Origin: Lysinibacillus sp. FSL K6-0232
GTDB taxonomy: Bacteria; Bacillota; Bacilli; Bacillales_A; Planococcaceae
DNA: 64,000 nt
Direction: 5' to 3'
NCBI RefSeq assembly: GCF_038008325.1
Contig: NZ_JBBOYW010000001.1
Location: forward strand, 2,346,001-2,410,000
Shown: piece after piece, positions 17,511 to 26,692 of the stretch
Layout: every line of letters begins with the position of its first letter
Numbering within the stretch: position 1 is the stretch's first letter
The notes under the pieces: generated by a model
What the model saw: the letters and a program-made list of their open reading frames with translations, nothing else
What the model was told of the DNA's origin: nothing
Databases searched by the model: none
Translations under genes and position numbers: made by a program

Positions 17511-20500
17511 CTAAGTAACTCCTGTCACAAGCGGTAATGTAAAGCTAAAAATTGTGCCTTGCTGTTTAGGACTTTCAACTGTTATTTCTCCATTGTGCTG
17601 TGTAATAATTTGCTTACAGATGGCTAAGCCAATACCATGTGACTCCAAATGCTGACTAGGAGATGCTCGATAATAGCTATCGAAAACAAAGGGCAAATCA
17701 CTGTCAGCTATACCAATGCCACTATCGGCTACTAAACAGCGTAGCTGCATCTTCTCTACATGTATCATCAATTGAATATGTCCATCAGTTGTATATTTCA
17801 TCGCATTATTCATTAAATTTTCCATCACTTGTGCTATGCGTGCCTCATCTATTAAGAGCCGCGCCTCTGGATGCCCTTCAAAGTGTGCGCTATAGTCTAA
17901 ACCTAATCGTTTGACATCATCCTCATAACGGTACGCAAAGCGCTGGAATAATTCCTGTGCGGTTATTTCTGTAAAGGTGAATTCTGCTCTCCCCGCTTCC
18001 AAGTTCGCTAAATCAAATAAACCTTGAATCAGTCGATTTAACGATAATAGCCTTTCCTTACTTCTAATTAAATATTTCTCGATGGCTGCTTTATCCTCGA
18101 TGACACCCTCAAGCATTAATTCAATATAGCCTAACGTAGAGGTTAATGGTGAGCGTAATTCATGAGAAATACTATGCAAAAGCTTTTTACGCTCTAATTC
18201 ATTTTTTTCTAAGCGCTCATTCATGGCTGTTAAATGTCTATTTGTTTCATCTAATTCCCTTGTACGCATATGCACGCGCTGCTCTAATTCACCATATATT
18301 TTAGCATTTTCAATGGATACGGCAATTTGTGCAGCGATTACTTGCAATAAATGAACATGCGATGGATGAAAGGCATTCGTCATTAATGTATTTTCAAAAT
18401 ACAACACTGCAATAATATGATTCTGATGAACAATCGGCAGACATAATATGGACTTAGCAGATGCATATAAGGATAGTTGATGATGTCCTTGTCCATTTTG
18501 AATAATAAGATGCTCTTTGCTTTTTAAGACATAGCGTACGATGGATTGCATCGTTGCGCTTAAATCCTCCACTGTTTGCTGGTCATACATTGTAAAGGTT
18601 GTTGCCTGTGCTTCTGCCTTTGCTAGCACCATTAATTGTTGCTGTTGGTTATGGATAAAGTAGCCGACATCTGCCCCTATATGCTTTAATAGGGAAAACA
18701 ATATTTTATGCAATAAATCCTCCATTCGTATAGCCGTTGCAAAGGATTGTGTTGTTTCAAAAACTGTCATCATATCAAAGGTAAGTGCTTGTTTACGCTG
18801 ATTTTCTGGTATGCGCTGCACCTGATAAATGAGTTCCCACCTTCTAGCAATTGTGTCAGCTCCCCATGCTTGCACCTTTTGAATAGCATGGACGATATAA
18901 TGCCTTGCCATTTTATGCTGTTGCTTTGCTCGATAATAATTGGCTGCACGTTCATATGCCAATCCCGCATCCTGTATAAAAGCATGTAAATTTGCCAATC
19001 GAATTGCTCGATCATAATAAAGCTCAGCATCCTTATCTTGCTTTTTCAAACGATAATACTCAGCTACTAATAAAGCATAGAGATGCTCATAATTTTCCGT
19101 AGCATAGTGTGACCATTTTTTAAATTTTTTTATGCTTTGCTGAATATCGGCAAGATAGCGCCTTTTTTCCTGTCTGCTACATTGCTGAGAATGCAGCCAA
19201 TCAATTTGCCACAGCGCACGATAAAAATAATAAACAGTTGTAACTGGTAATGTATATGTTTCTTTGTTGAGTTCCTTTAATGCCTGTAAAATCGCCTTCC
19301 CTTGCTGTTTATCACCTAATAAAAAAGACATTTGCAGGCGCACAGCATAATGCATAATTTTAATAGCGGGCTGATCCTGTATCGTAAAAGGATAGGCCCA
19401 ATGGACGAGATGATTGGGATAACGAAGTATATTGATCCATCTGTCCATTTCAGCTAAAAAGTCTATCGATAAAGTGGTCGCCTGATTGAAAAACTCCTCC
19501 TGCTGATGTCTAATTTCTTGCTGTAAATCTTGAATTGTTGTGCCTTGAATAAATCTGATCGCAACAATAAAGCAGGAGGCAGAGGACACTAAATGATGTA
19601 AGCCAATCTCCTGATTTTTTTGCTGGGAGATACTAATATATTGAATACTAGCTTCATATGGCGCTGTCCAGTGATTAATAAATACACCGTACACATAATA
19701 CGTATGCCCTTTAATATATAGATTCTCCTGCTTATCAGCAACTGTAAGCGCAAGCTTGCCAAAGCGAGTAGCTTCTTGAATATTGTCGAAACCTGCATTT
19801 AATAGTAGAGCATAGTTAATCAAGACCATGCCATTTTTCGAAGTAGTTCCATGCTGCAATTGCAAACGTAATCCCTTCATTAACAAAATACCTGTTAAAT
19901 TTGGATTTAGTAAAAAAGCGCTTGCTGTCATACTAATAATTAAATGAATCAATACATCAATTTCCTCGCTATCTGTTGGCGGATGCTGCAATAAATCCTC
20001 ATCAGACATATGACGTAAAGCCCATTTTAATAATAAAAACTCCTTTAAAAGCTGTGATTTTTTAGGATGTTCTGTAATATTGATACGCGCAACCTGTAAG
20101 CCTGCTAGCCCCGCCTTCAAGCCAATTGTAGGGCTATCAGATTCAATGTATAGCACCGTTTTCAAACTATTTACCAGCAGCTTTTCCAACACCGTTTCTG
20201 CATGCTCTAACGCTTCTGTTAAATGGATTTCTGATTGTGCATAGTGCCCTATTATATATTCACACTCACCTAAGTTGGCATATAGTTTGACAGATTGCTC
20301 TCTCAACATGACCCAGTGATTGGCAGGTAATAGCTCTTTACTCGTTGTAAAATAATAAAGTGCATTATCAAAAAGACCCATACACTTCGCCTCTAGCCCT
20401 AGCTGATAATTCCATAGCACTAATTGCTGCCTTTCCTCTTGCGTTAATAATACTTGCGCATAATTATAATGCTTCACAATCTCATTTAAACGATAATAAT

Positions 20501-22625
20501 CCCCCATATTAGCTTCGTTCTCTGTTAATAGCTTACCAATTTGATAATGAAGCCTCCTACGCTCTTGCAATGGTAAATCATGATAAGCTACCTGCTGAAT
20601 ACGATCATGGACAAATTGAAACCTCATCGGCATTGTATGCAAAATACCTTCATGTGCAAACTTACTCGCCCATTTAAAATGAGCATCCAATGGTACAATA
20701 AAGCCGTCTTCAATTAATCTATTGATAAACGTTAGCAAATCCTGTGCTGATAGATCAACAAGCTTTAATACGGCACTCAGCTCAAACTGGCGGCCAAAAC
20801 AAGCGATAATGCGCAATACGTCATGTACATCTATTGCTAATGTAGCCATTCTATTTTCAATAAAGGTTAATAGCTCCTTCTTTAAAAATAATTGCTGAAA
20901 TTTTTGCAGGCTAAACTGCCATTCCTTTTGCTCAGCTTGAAAATAGATTGTGTTATTTTGCTGTAGTGAACGCACAGCCTCTTTCACAAATAATGAATTA
21001 CCCTTTGTCACATGAAATAATTGCTGGGCAAGCATTTGTATGGTTTCTGGCTGTGCATGGAAGGATGCTTCTAGCCAATGCTGCACGGCTTGCTCTGTCA
21101 AAGGAGGTACATGAATCATAGTATCATAAGAAACAATTGGTGCTCCCTGCGACTCGCTTTCTTCATTAGGACGAAATGCGCTAATAATCATAAAATAGCC
21201 CGCTCGATGTTGCTCATAAATTTGTGCCATAATATCCATGGTACTGCTTGTAGCCCAATGGACATCGTCGACAAACCATACAACGGGCTTTTTTTGTAGC
21301 GCGAATGTCATTAATATTTTTTGAATCGACAGCAATATATGAGATTGGAGCTGTTTTGTATTTTCACGAACTTCCTTTGGAATCTCTGTTTCCTTCTGAA
21401 TAAACCATTTCAGCTCAGGCAATAAACGAACAAGCTCCTCTGTAATGACAAGCTTGACATCCTGAAATAATTTTTGCCATAGCTGAACAGATTTTTCTCC
21501 TTCCATATAAACTAATTTCAATAAAGTTCGTAATGGGTGAGCATCGATTGTATAATCGTTATCTAGCTGTAGCTGCTCATACTTTGTTGTAATAAAATAC
21601 CCTTTGGCAGCCGCAATTTCTCCCTTTAGCTCCTCAACAAGCCTTGATTTACCACATCCAGCCTCTCCTACAATCGTTACAAGCTTTTTATCACCTCTTG
21701 CTACTTGCTGAAAGATGGAGGAAAGCTCCGCAAATTGCTGTTCTCTGCCATAAAGCTTCGTCGATAACCCTGTGCTTATACGCATATCCTGTTCGCCTAA
21801 TGGAAAATCGTCAAGCGACTCATTTGCTAGCAGCTTGTGCTGAATGGAAAGCAAATCCCCCCTTAATCCAATGGCACTTTGATAGCGTGCATCTGGATTT
21901 TTTGCCAATAGCTTGTCAATAATGTGCCAAAGAATCGGAGGCAAACTATTTTGAGCGCTTATTAAGGCTGCTGGCTTTTTCGTCACAATTTCATAAATAA
22001 GATCAACAGCGTCCTCCGCCTGAAAAGGTAATTGACCGCCCACTATCTCATAAAAAATCACACCGAGCGCATATAAATCAGAGCGGTAATCCACGGCTGC
22101 ATTAAGCCTTCCTGTTTGCTCTGGCGCATAGTAAGGCAATTGCTCTATTTGCTCATATGGATTGTCAATAACAACGGGTGACTCCGCATCATACTTAGCG
22201 CTATACGTTGAGCTTAATAGCTTTATTTTTAATGAGTTCGGATTAATTAAAATTTGCTGTGGATTAAGGTGCAAATAAAGCAGTTCACTTTGCTGCATTT
22301 TTATACAAATATTTGTTAGCTCAATAGCTATTTGTAAAAATTGATGTAAAGAAATATGATGATAGGTCAAGCGCTTTAAGGCCACTCCGTTAAAATTTTC
22401 ATAAATAATTGCATATTGGCCATCAATATAATCAATAGCAATTGGCTGTAATAGCCAAGGATTTTGCTCGTGGGCAAACAATGAAAATTCATATTGCAGC
22501 TTTGCTCTTTTTTCAGCAGAGTTATGATGAATGCTTTTCACAAGGACCAAGCGATTATATTTTTGCATATACATTCTTTGCAGATGCCAATGCTGTGTTG
22601 ATTGTAAAAGAATACAATCATTCAT
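17511..22625 (-). CDS. Giant pseudokinase / AAA-ATPase / GAF / sensor histidine kinase
   Basis: This 1704-residue protein has, in order: an eukaryotic-type protein kinase fold (1-265); a predicted ATPase with Walker A G-E-A-G-C-G-K-S (320-327) and Walker B V-W-F-V-D-D near 445; a long TPR-like helical region (about 650-1250); a GAF domain (about 1290-1440); a coiled coil; HisKA with S-H-E-L-R-S-P (His near 1486); and HATPase with N-x-x-x-N-A-M-K-Y-T, D-S-G-I-G-I and G-I-G-L-A-I. The kinase domain keeps Lys30 and A-P-E-Q (167-170), but HRD is H-L-N (119-121) and DFG is missing (L-L-S-S-T, 136-140). It probably acts as a ligand-sensing scaffold rather than a Ser/Thr kinase. No membrane segment is evident. 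AAGGAGG precedes the ATG. It is convergent with the response regulator. Confidence 0.9.
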   Translation of the reverse strand: MNDCILLQSTQHWHLQRMYMQKYNRLVLVKSIHHNSAEKRAKLQYEFSLFAHEQNPWLLQPIAIDYIDGQYAIIYENFNGVALKRLTYHHISLHQFLQIAIELTNICIKMQQSELLYLHLNPQQILINPNSLKIKLLSSTYSAKYDAESPVVIDNPYEQIEQLPYYAPEQTGRLNAAVDYRSDLYALGVIFYEIVGGQLPFQAEDAVDLIYEIVTKKPAALISAQNSLPPILWHIIDKLLAKNPDARYQSAIGLRGDLLSIQHKLLANESLDDFPLGEQDMRISTGLSTKLYGREQQFAELSSIFQQVARGDKKLVTIVGEAGCGKSRLVEELKGEIAAAKGYFITTKYEQLQLDNDYTIDAHPLRTLLKLVYMEGEKSVQLWQKLFQDVKLVITEELVRLLPELKWFIQKETEIPKEVRENTKQLQSHILLSIQKILMTFALQKKPVVWFVDDVHWATSSTMDIMAQIYEQHRAGYFMIISAFRPNEESESQGAPIVSYDTMIHVPPLTEQAVQHWLEASFHAQPETIQMLAQQLFHVTKGNSLFVKEAVRSLQQNNTIYFQAEQKEWQFSLQKFQQLFLKKELLTFIENRMATLAIDVHDVLRIIACFGRQFELSAVLKLVDLSAQDLLTFINRLIEDGFIVPLDAHFKWASKFAHEGILHTMPMRFQFVHDRIQQVAYHDLPLQERRRLHYQIGKLLTENEANMGDYYRLNEIVKHYNYAQVLLTQEERQQLVLWNYQLGLEAKCMGLFDNALYYFTTSKELLPANHWVMLREQSVKLYANLGECEYIIGHYAQSEIHLTEALEHAETVLEKLLVNSLKTVLYIESDSPTIGLKAGLAGLQVARINITEHPKKSQLLKEFLLLKWALRHMSDEDLLQHPPTDSEEIDVLIHLIISMTASAFLLNPNLTGILLMKGLRLQLQHGTTSKNGMVLINYALLLNAGFDNIQEATRFGKLALTVADKQENLYIKGHTYYVYGVFINHWTAPYEASIQYISISQQKNQEIGLHHLVSSASCFIVAIRFIQGTTIQDLQQEIRHQQEEFFNQATTLSIDFLAEMDRWINILRYPNHLVHWAYPFTIQDQPAIKIMHYAVRLQMSFLLGDKQQGKAILQALKELNKETYTLPVTTVYYFYRALWQIDWLHSQQCSRQEKRRYLADIQQSIKKFKKWSHYATENYEHLYALLVAEYYRLKKQDKDAELYYDRAIRLANLHAFIQDAGLAYERAANYYRAKQQHKMARHYIVHAIQKVQAWGADTIARRWELIYQVQRIPENQRKQALTFDMMTVFETTQSFATAIRMEDLLHKILFSLLKHIGADVGYFIHNQQQQLMVLAKAEAQATTFTMYDQQTVEDLSATMQSIVRYVLKSKEHLIIQNGQGHHQLSLYASAKSILCLPIVHQNHIIAVLYFENTLMTNAFHPSHVHLLQVIAAQIAVSIENAKIYGELEQRVHMRTRELDETNRHLTAMNERLEKNELERKKLLHSISHELRSPLTSTLGYIELMLEGVIEDKAAIEKYLIRSKERLLSLNRLIQGLFDLANLEAGRAEFTFTEITAQELFQRFAYRYEDDVKRLGLDYSAHFEGHPEARLLIDEARIAQVMENLMNNAMKYTTDGHIQLMIHVEKMQLRCLVADSGIGIADSDLPFVFDSYYRASPSQHLESHGIGLAICKQIITQHNGEITVESPKQQGTIFSFTLPLVTGVT

Positions 22626-22705
22626 AGGCAGTTCCTCCTTTCGTTATAGGGCTTAGTTGAATGGTTTGGTTATGCTTGTTTTTATCAGCTAAATCATCCA
22701 TTGCA

Positions 22706-22723
22706 CCATTCTTAAACTAGACA
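22706..22723 (+). repeat. 18-bp sequence shared with 55684-55701
   Basis: CCATTCTTAAACTAGACA occurs here and at 55684-55701, same orientation, both in spacers. The reverse complement begins TGTCTAGTTT, like some transposon ends, but no transposase is attached. Confidence 0.6.
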
Positions 22724-22799
22724 CCTCTCCATCTTTATGTATTTACTACTATAAAAAGCGAAGGTTAAAAATTGGTTAAATTATTGAAGCTTTTTTCTC

Positions 22800-23671
22800 C
22801 TACTGTAAAAATTTTTTGCGATAGATATGCGGTGAGTAGCCTGTATATTTTTTGAATTTTTCAATATAGTAGCTAACTGTACTAAAGCCTGTTAGCACTG
22901 CAATCGTTGTAATGGATTGCTCATGATTTTGCAATAGCTTCAGACTTTTACGAAGCTGATAATATAGCAAATATGTAAAAGGCGTCATTCCAACAACTTT
23001 TTTAAAAAAGCGACTGCATTCTGCTGGGCTGATATAAATATGTGCTGCTAAATCTGCCAATGTAATTTTCTGATGATAATGGCTATGTAAAAAATCAAGC
23101 ATAGCCTTTACTCGTTCATGTTGGACAATTGTGAGGGTATCCATAATTTCCGTTGTTAGCATGGATTGTGTAAGCATTGTTTCCCATATGGTTAACAGCT
23201 CCCTCCAAACCTGTAGCTCAAAAAATGGCACTTACGTCTGCAATAAATGAGCAATGTCGTTCACCCTGCCAGCTAACGCTACTGTAAGCTTGACATAGGA
23301 TAATCAATTATTCGTTATATAAGGCTCAATATAGTTCGTCATAATAACACTGTCTGCATATCCTCCTATTAAAAAAGGGTCTATATTAATACAGTATGTT
23401 CCATTTGGTAAGGCTTTGCTTCATGTAGCCTTGCTGTATTAATAAACAATCCTTCCCCTGCTTCAAGAACTACTGTTTCCGTTTCTATTCGATACTGTAC
23501 ATGCCCACTTTTAATATAAACAAATTGAATTTCCTTATGCCAATACAAAGGTAAAACATCCATGCTTGCTAGGCGCAATATTGTTTCATACAAAGCAAGT
23601 GGAAATGCCTTTGAGCCGTGCAATGTAAGCTCCTGTAAATCCTTCGCTATTTTAATATGGGGTTTGACCAC
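22800..23671 (-). pseudogene. Decayed AraC-family transcriptional regulator
   Basis: Two fragments add up to one AraC regulator. The 5' part (23671-23381) encodes an arabinose-binding-like cupin with Y-W-H-K-E-I-Q-F-V-Y-I-K-S-G and E-A-G-E-G-L-F-I-N. The 3' part (23231-22800) encodes the double helix-turn-helix (I-T-L-A-D-L-A-A-H-I-Y-I-S-P-A-E-C-S-R-F-F-K and G-F-S-T-V-S-Y-Y-I-E-K-F-K). Between them, a one-base frame change near 23385-23390 restores I-D-P-F-L-I-G-G-Y-A-D-S-V-I-M-T. That frame then meets a TGA near 23310 and a TAA just before 23231, while still reading like protein. A normal gene would be about 290 codons. It lies divergent from the DMT transporter, which it may once have controlled. 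Confidence 0.85.
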
Positions 23672-23761
23672 CTCAATATTTTTAGCTGTATAATTCGATA
23701 TTTATTCAGTTGGAAATCTTTTATAATCATCCTATATTGATAGTTTAGGAGATGTGATGAT

Positions 23762-24676
23762 GTGAATCAAATTATCAAGAAAAAACGTACACTCGGCTTG
23801 CTACTTGTTATTTTAGGAGCAAGCTTTTGGGGAATTGGTGGAACGGTAGCACAACGGCTGTTTCAGCAGGACAATATCCCTGTAGAATGGCTTGTATCTA
23901 GCCGTTTGCTATTAGCGGGTGTCTTGCTGCTCGCCCTCTATAAAATAACCCACCGCCAAGCATCCATATTTGTTATATGGCGCACAAAGCAAACAGCCTT
24001 GCGACAAATTTTATTTAGTTTACTTGGCATGCTAGCTGTTCAATATACATATATGATGTCGATTGCGATTGGGAATTCAGCAGTAGCAACATTGCTACAA
24101 TATTTAGCACCGCTATTTATTATCGCATACTACTTGCTTACAAGGCAGAGCACCTTAACAAAACAAGATGGTATAGCCGTTACACTTACACTTGTCGGGA
24201 CTTTTTTATTACTAACAAACGGCTCTTTTTCTACCTTGTCAGTTCCATTTACGGCTGTGTTCTGGGGTATACTCTCTGGACTTTCGCTCGCCTTTTATAC
24301 AATCTATGCTGGACCACTATTACAGCAATTTCATTCATTGCTTGTTGTTGGCTGGTCCATGCTTATTGGGGGAGCCGTGATGAGCCTTTTCCATCAGCCA
24401 TGGGTCATTGAATTATCCACTTGGACATTTTCCACAGTGGCTTATTACTTTTTTATTATTATTTTTGGAACCATGCTTGCCTTTTGGTTTTTTATTGCAA
24501 GCCTACGTTATTTATCGCCAAAGGAGGCAAGCTTATTAGGCAGCCTTGAGCCACTAACAGCCGTCATCACCAGCGTATTGTGGCTAAAAATTTCCTTTGG
24601 CAGCTTTCAATTTATTGGCACATTGCTAATTTTGCTAATGATTTTATATCTCACCGTCTTTCAGAAAAAGCAATAA
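23762..24676 (+). CDS. EamA/DMT-family transporter
   Basis: This 304-residue protein has about ten membrane segments in two EamA repeats. The first is L-L-V-I-L-G-A-S-F-W-G-I-G-G-T-V-A near residues 13-30; the second repeat begins with A-V-F-W-G-I-L-S-G near residue 165 and ends S-L-E-P-L-T-A-V near 270. Such carriers export amino acids or other small metabolites; the substrate is unknown. The start is GTG 23762 (M-N-Q-I-I-K), with AGGAG about 11 bases upstream; two ATGs just before it are out of frame. Its likely AraC regulator, divergent at 23671, is a pseudogene. Confidence 0.87.
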   Translation: MNQIIKKKRTLGLLLVILGASFWGIGGTVAQRLFQQDNIPVEWLVSSRLLLAGVLLLALYKITHRQASIFVIWRTKQTALRQILFSLLGMLAVQYTYMMSIAIGNSAVATLLQYLAPLFIIAYYLLTRQSTLTKQDGIAVTLTLVGTFLLLTNGSFSTLSVPFTAVFWGILSGLSLAFYTIYAGPLLQQFHSLLVVGWSMLIGGAVMSLFHQPWVIELSTWTFSTVAYYFFIIIFGTMLAFWFFIASLRYLSPKEASLLGSLEPLTAVITSVLWLKISFGSFQFIGTLLILLMILYLTVFQKKQ

Positions 24677-24816
24677 AGCCTATTACAACAGTGAATACCT
24701 CCTAAAAATATGTAGAAAAATATAAATTTATACATAAAATTTACATATTTTATATATCTTTTTTCCTTATTTCGCTATTATACTAAATATAATAATGGAT
24801 AAAGGGAGGTATTTTT

Positions 24817-25872
24817 ATGGGTAAAAAGGTTATTTTCTTTGAGGTTGAAGGTGGCACAGATAAAGGACCTGATGGCTATCGTCCTGATACGATGCCAATG
24901 GTGGATGCACTACAGCAGCGCGGACAAGAAGCAGAGGTTATTTTCTTTAATGTAACGAAAACACAGCAAATATTTGACTATGTGAAGGAACATGGTATTG
25001 CCTATGTATCACGTATTAATCCTGGTAACTTACAGCATGAAGAGGCGTATTTTGCTATGCTACGCGAGCTATGCCAAGCTGGTGTGATGGGAATGCCACA
25101 TCCAGATGCGATGATTAGCTATGGCTCAAAGGATGCTTTATCAAAACTTACAACTACTAATTTAGTGCCTGATGATACATTTGCCTACTACACAGTTGAC
25201 GTCTTTAAGGCACAGTTCCCTATCTCCTTAGCTTTAACAGAGCGTGTGCTCAAGCAAAATCGCGGCTCAACAGGTGAGGGCATTTGGCGCGTTCATGTAG
25301 TCGAACCATTAGCTGAAGGCATGACAACCGTCCCGCTTGACGCAAAAATTAAATGCACAGAAGCAAAAGATAATCATGTAGAATACTGGCAGCTTGGCGA
25401 TTTTATGACGTTTTGTGAGCAATATATCACAGGACCAAACGGTATGCTAATTGATATGCGCTTCCTTCCGCGCATTACAGAAGGCGAAATTCGTTTATTA
25501 ATGTTACGTCACCACCCTGTCCACGTTGTCCATAAAAAGCCTGCAGACACGGCAGATGCCTTTAGTGCCACACTATTTTCTGGAGCTCATTACCGTTATG
25601 ATGCTCCCGAGGATTGGGCAGCACTTGTCCAAAATTTTTTAGCGCAGCTTCCTCAAATAACAAGCCTATTAGGTAATTATGACTTACCACTTATTTGGAC
25701 AGCTGATTTTATGCTAGACACGAATGAAGCTGGCGAAGATTGCTATATTTTAGGCGAAATAAATTGCTCCTGTGTCGGCTTTACTTCAGAGCTATCCTTC
25801 GCTCATCGTGTAGCAGAAGAAATTTTAGCCTCTATCCATGAAAATACCCCCATCGCTGCTTTAAACAAATAA
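24817..25872 (+). CDS. Cj0069-family protein, ATP-grasp-like, function unknown
   Basis: This 351-residue protein starts M-G-K-K-V-I-F-F-E after AAAGGGAGG. It matches my memory of the Cj0069 family. Features resembling ATP-grasp ligases are a pre-ATP domain (R-I-N-P-G-N-L), the K-Q-N-R-G-S-T-G-E-G-I-W loop near residue 147, and a C-terminal acidic/Asn motif I-L-G-E-I-N-C-S-C-V-G-F-T near residue 320 suited to metal-ATP binding. The substrate is not known. The gene is monocistronic and ends at a bidirectional hairpin. Confidence 0.75.
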   Translation: MGKKVIFFEVEGGTDKGPDGYRPDTMPMVDALQQRGQEAEVIFFNVTKTQQIFDYVKEHGIAYVSRINPGNLQHEEAYFAMLRELCQAGVMGMPHPDAMISYGSKDALSKLTTTNLVPDDTFAYYTVDVFKAQFPISLALTERVLKQNRGSTGEGIWRVHVVEPLAEGMTTVPLDAKIKCTEAKDNHVEYWQLGDFMTFCEQYITGPNGMLIDMRFLPRITEGEIRLLMLRHHPVHVVHKKPADTADAFSATLFSGAHYRYDAPEDWAALVQNFLAQLPQITSLLGNYDLPLIWTADFMLDTNEAGEDCYILGEINCSCVGFTSELSFAHRVAEEILASIHENTPIAALNK

Positions 25873-25896
25873 AAATCCACTAGTACGTGGATTTTT
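25871..25896. terminator. Bidirectional terminator
   Basis: A perfect 10-bp stem pairs 25871-25880 with 25887-25896 (AAAAATCCAC and complement), giving A/T runs on both sides. It serves the Cj0069-like gene and the convergent LysE gene. Confidence 0.8.
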
Positions 25897-25908
25897 ATTT
25901 GCGCTTAT

Positions 25909-26577
25909 TTATATATATACCTTAACAGCTTGTATAAATTCGTAAATAAAGTAGCCTGCAAAGCCTATTAATAAAAGGCCTGCTATAACCGTTAATATTT
26001 GAATCATTTTACGATTCATTGCCTTCCGTGTAACCGATACAATTGCTAGCAAGCCAATATCATGGAGTAAAATTCCACTGAGAACACCCGCAGCAATGAT
26101 TAAAAAGCTTGTTGGCTGCCCCTGTCCATACGATTTCGCTAACACAACACCGAATACATTCACCCAAAACACCAGATTCCCCGGCGAAACAGCGACCAAT
26201 AAGCCATTAAAATACGAGGCAAAAAATGATTTCGTTACCTTTTCTCCTGCCAATGTAATATCATGATCGGCATTTTTAATCGAATCATAGCCTAAAAACA
26301 GTAAAAACCCCGCTCCAATAAGCCACATAGGAATTTGAATAATTGGCATTGCTAAAATAGAGGCTAGCCCCATATAAAGAGCAAACACCAATACAACATC
26401 AATGGTCATACCACCAAGCCCTACAGCCCAGCCATGCATAAAACCATTTTTCAGTCCTTGCTTTGTCATTTCCACTGTAATTGCACCTACAGGCATGGCA
26501 ATCGCAAGCCCTACCAATACATATGCTACATATAAACTCAAACAAACAACTTCTTTCATCTTATCGATAAGCTTCAT
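25909..26577 (-). CDS. LysE-family translocator (amino-acid exporter)
   Basis: This 222-residue protein has about six membrane segments and the LysE/RhtB signature A-M-P-V-G-A-I near residue 28, followed by G-L-K-N-G-F and A-V-G-L-G. V-A-V-S-P-G-N-L-V-F-W lies in the middle. These proteins export amino acids or derivatives; the substrate is not predictable. The start at 26577 lacks a strong ribosome site and an internal Met six codons later is possible. Confidence 0.85.
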   Translation of the reverse strand: MKLIDKMKEVVCLSLYVAYVLVGLAIAMPVGAITVEMTKQGLKNGFMHGWAVGLGGMTIDVVLVFALYMGLASILAMPIIQIPMWLIGAGFLLFLGYDSIKNADHDITLAGEKVTKSFFASYFNGLLVAVSPGNLVFWVNVFGVVLAKSYGQGQPTSFLIIAAGVLSGILLHDIGLLAIVSVTRKAMNRKMIQILTVIAGLLLIGFAGYFIYEFIQAVKVYI

Positions 26578-26643
26578 ACGTCCGTTTATTCGCTTAATAT
26601 AGCATAAATATACTTAAAACGAAATAATTATTAGTATATTCAT

Positions 26644-26675
26644 AAAAAAAGCATCCCTTATACAAAAGGGACGCC
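26644..26675 (-). terminator. Terminator of the TPR-protein gene
   Basis: The stem GCATCCCTT (26651-26659) pairs with AAGGGACGC (26666-26674), one wobble. On the - strand it is followed by seven T (26650-26644). Confidence 0.8.
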
Positions 26676-26692
26676 TCTAGTCATATTCTTTA

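Noticed and set aside
23381..23671. Cupin fragment as a separate small gene
   Set aside because: The DNA between it and the HTH fragment still encodes AraC-like sequence in another frame, so both are parts of one broken gene.
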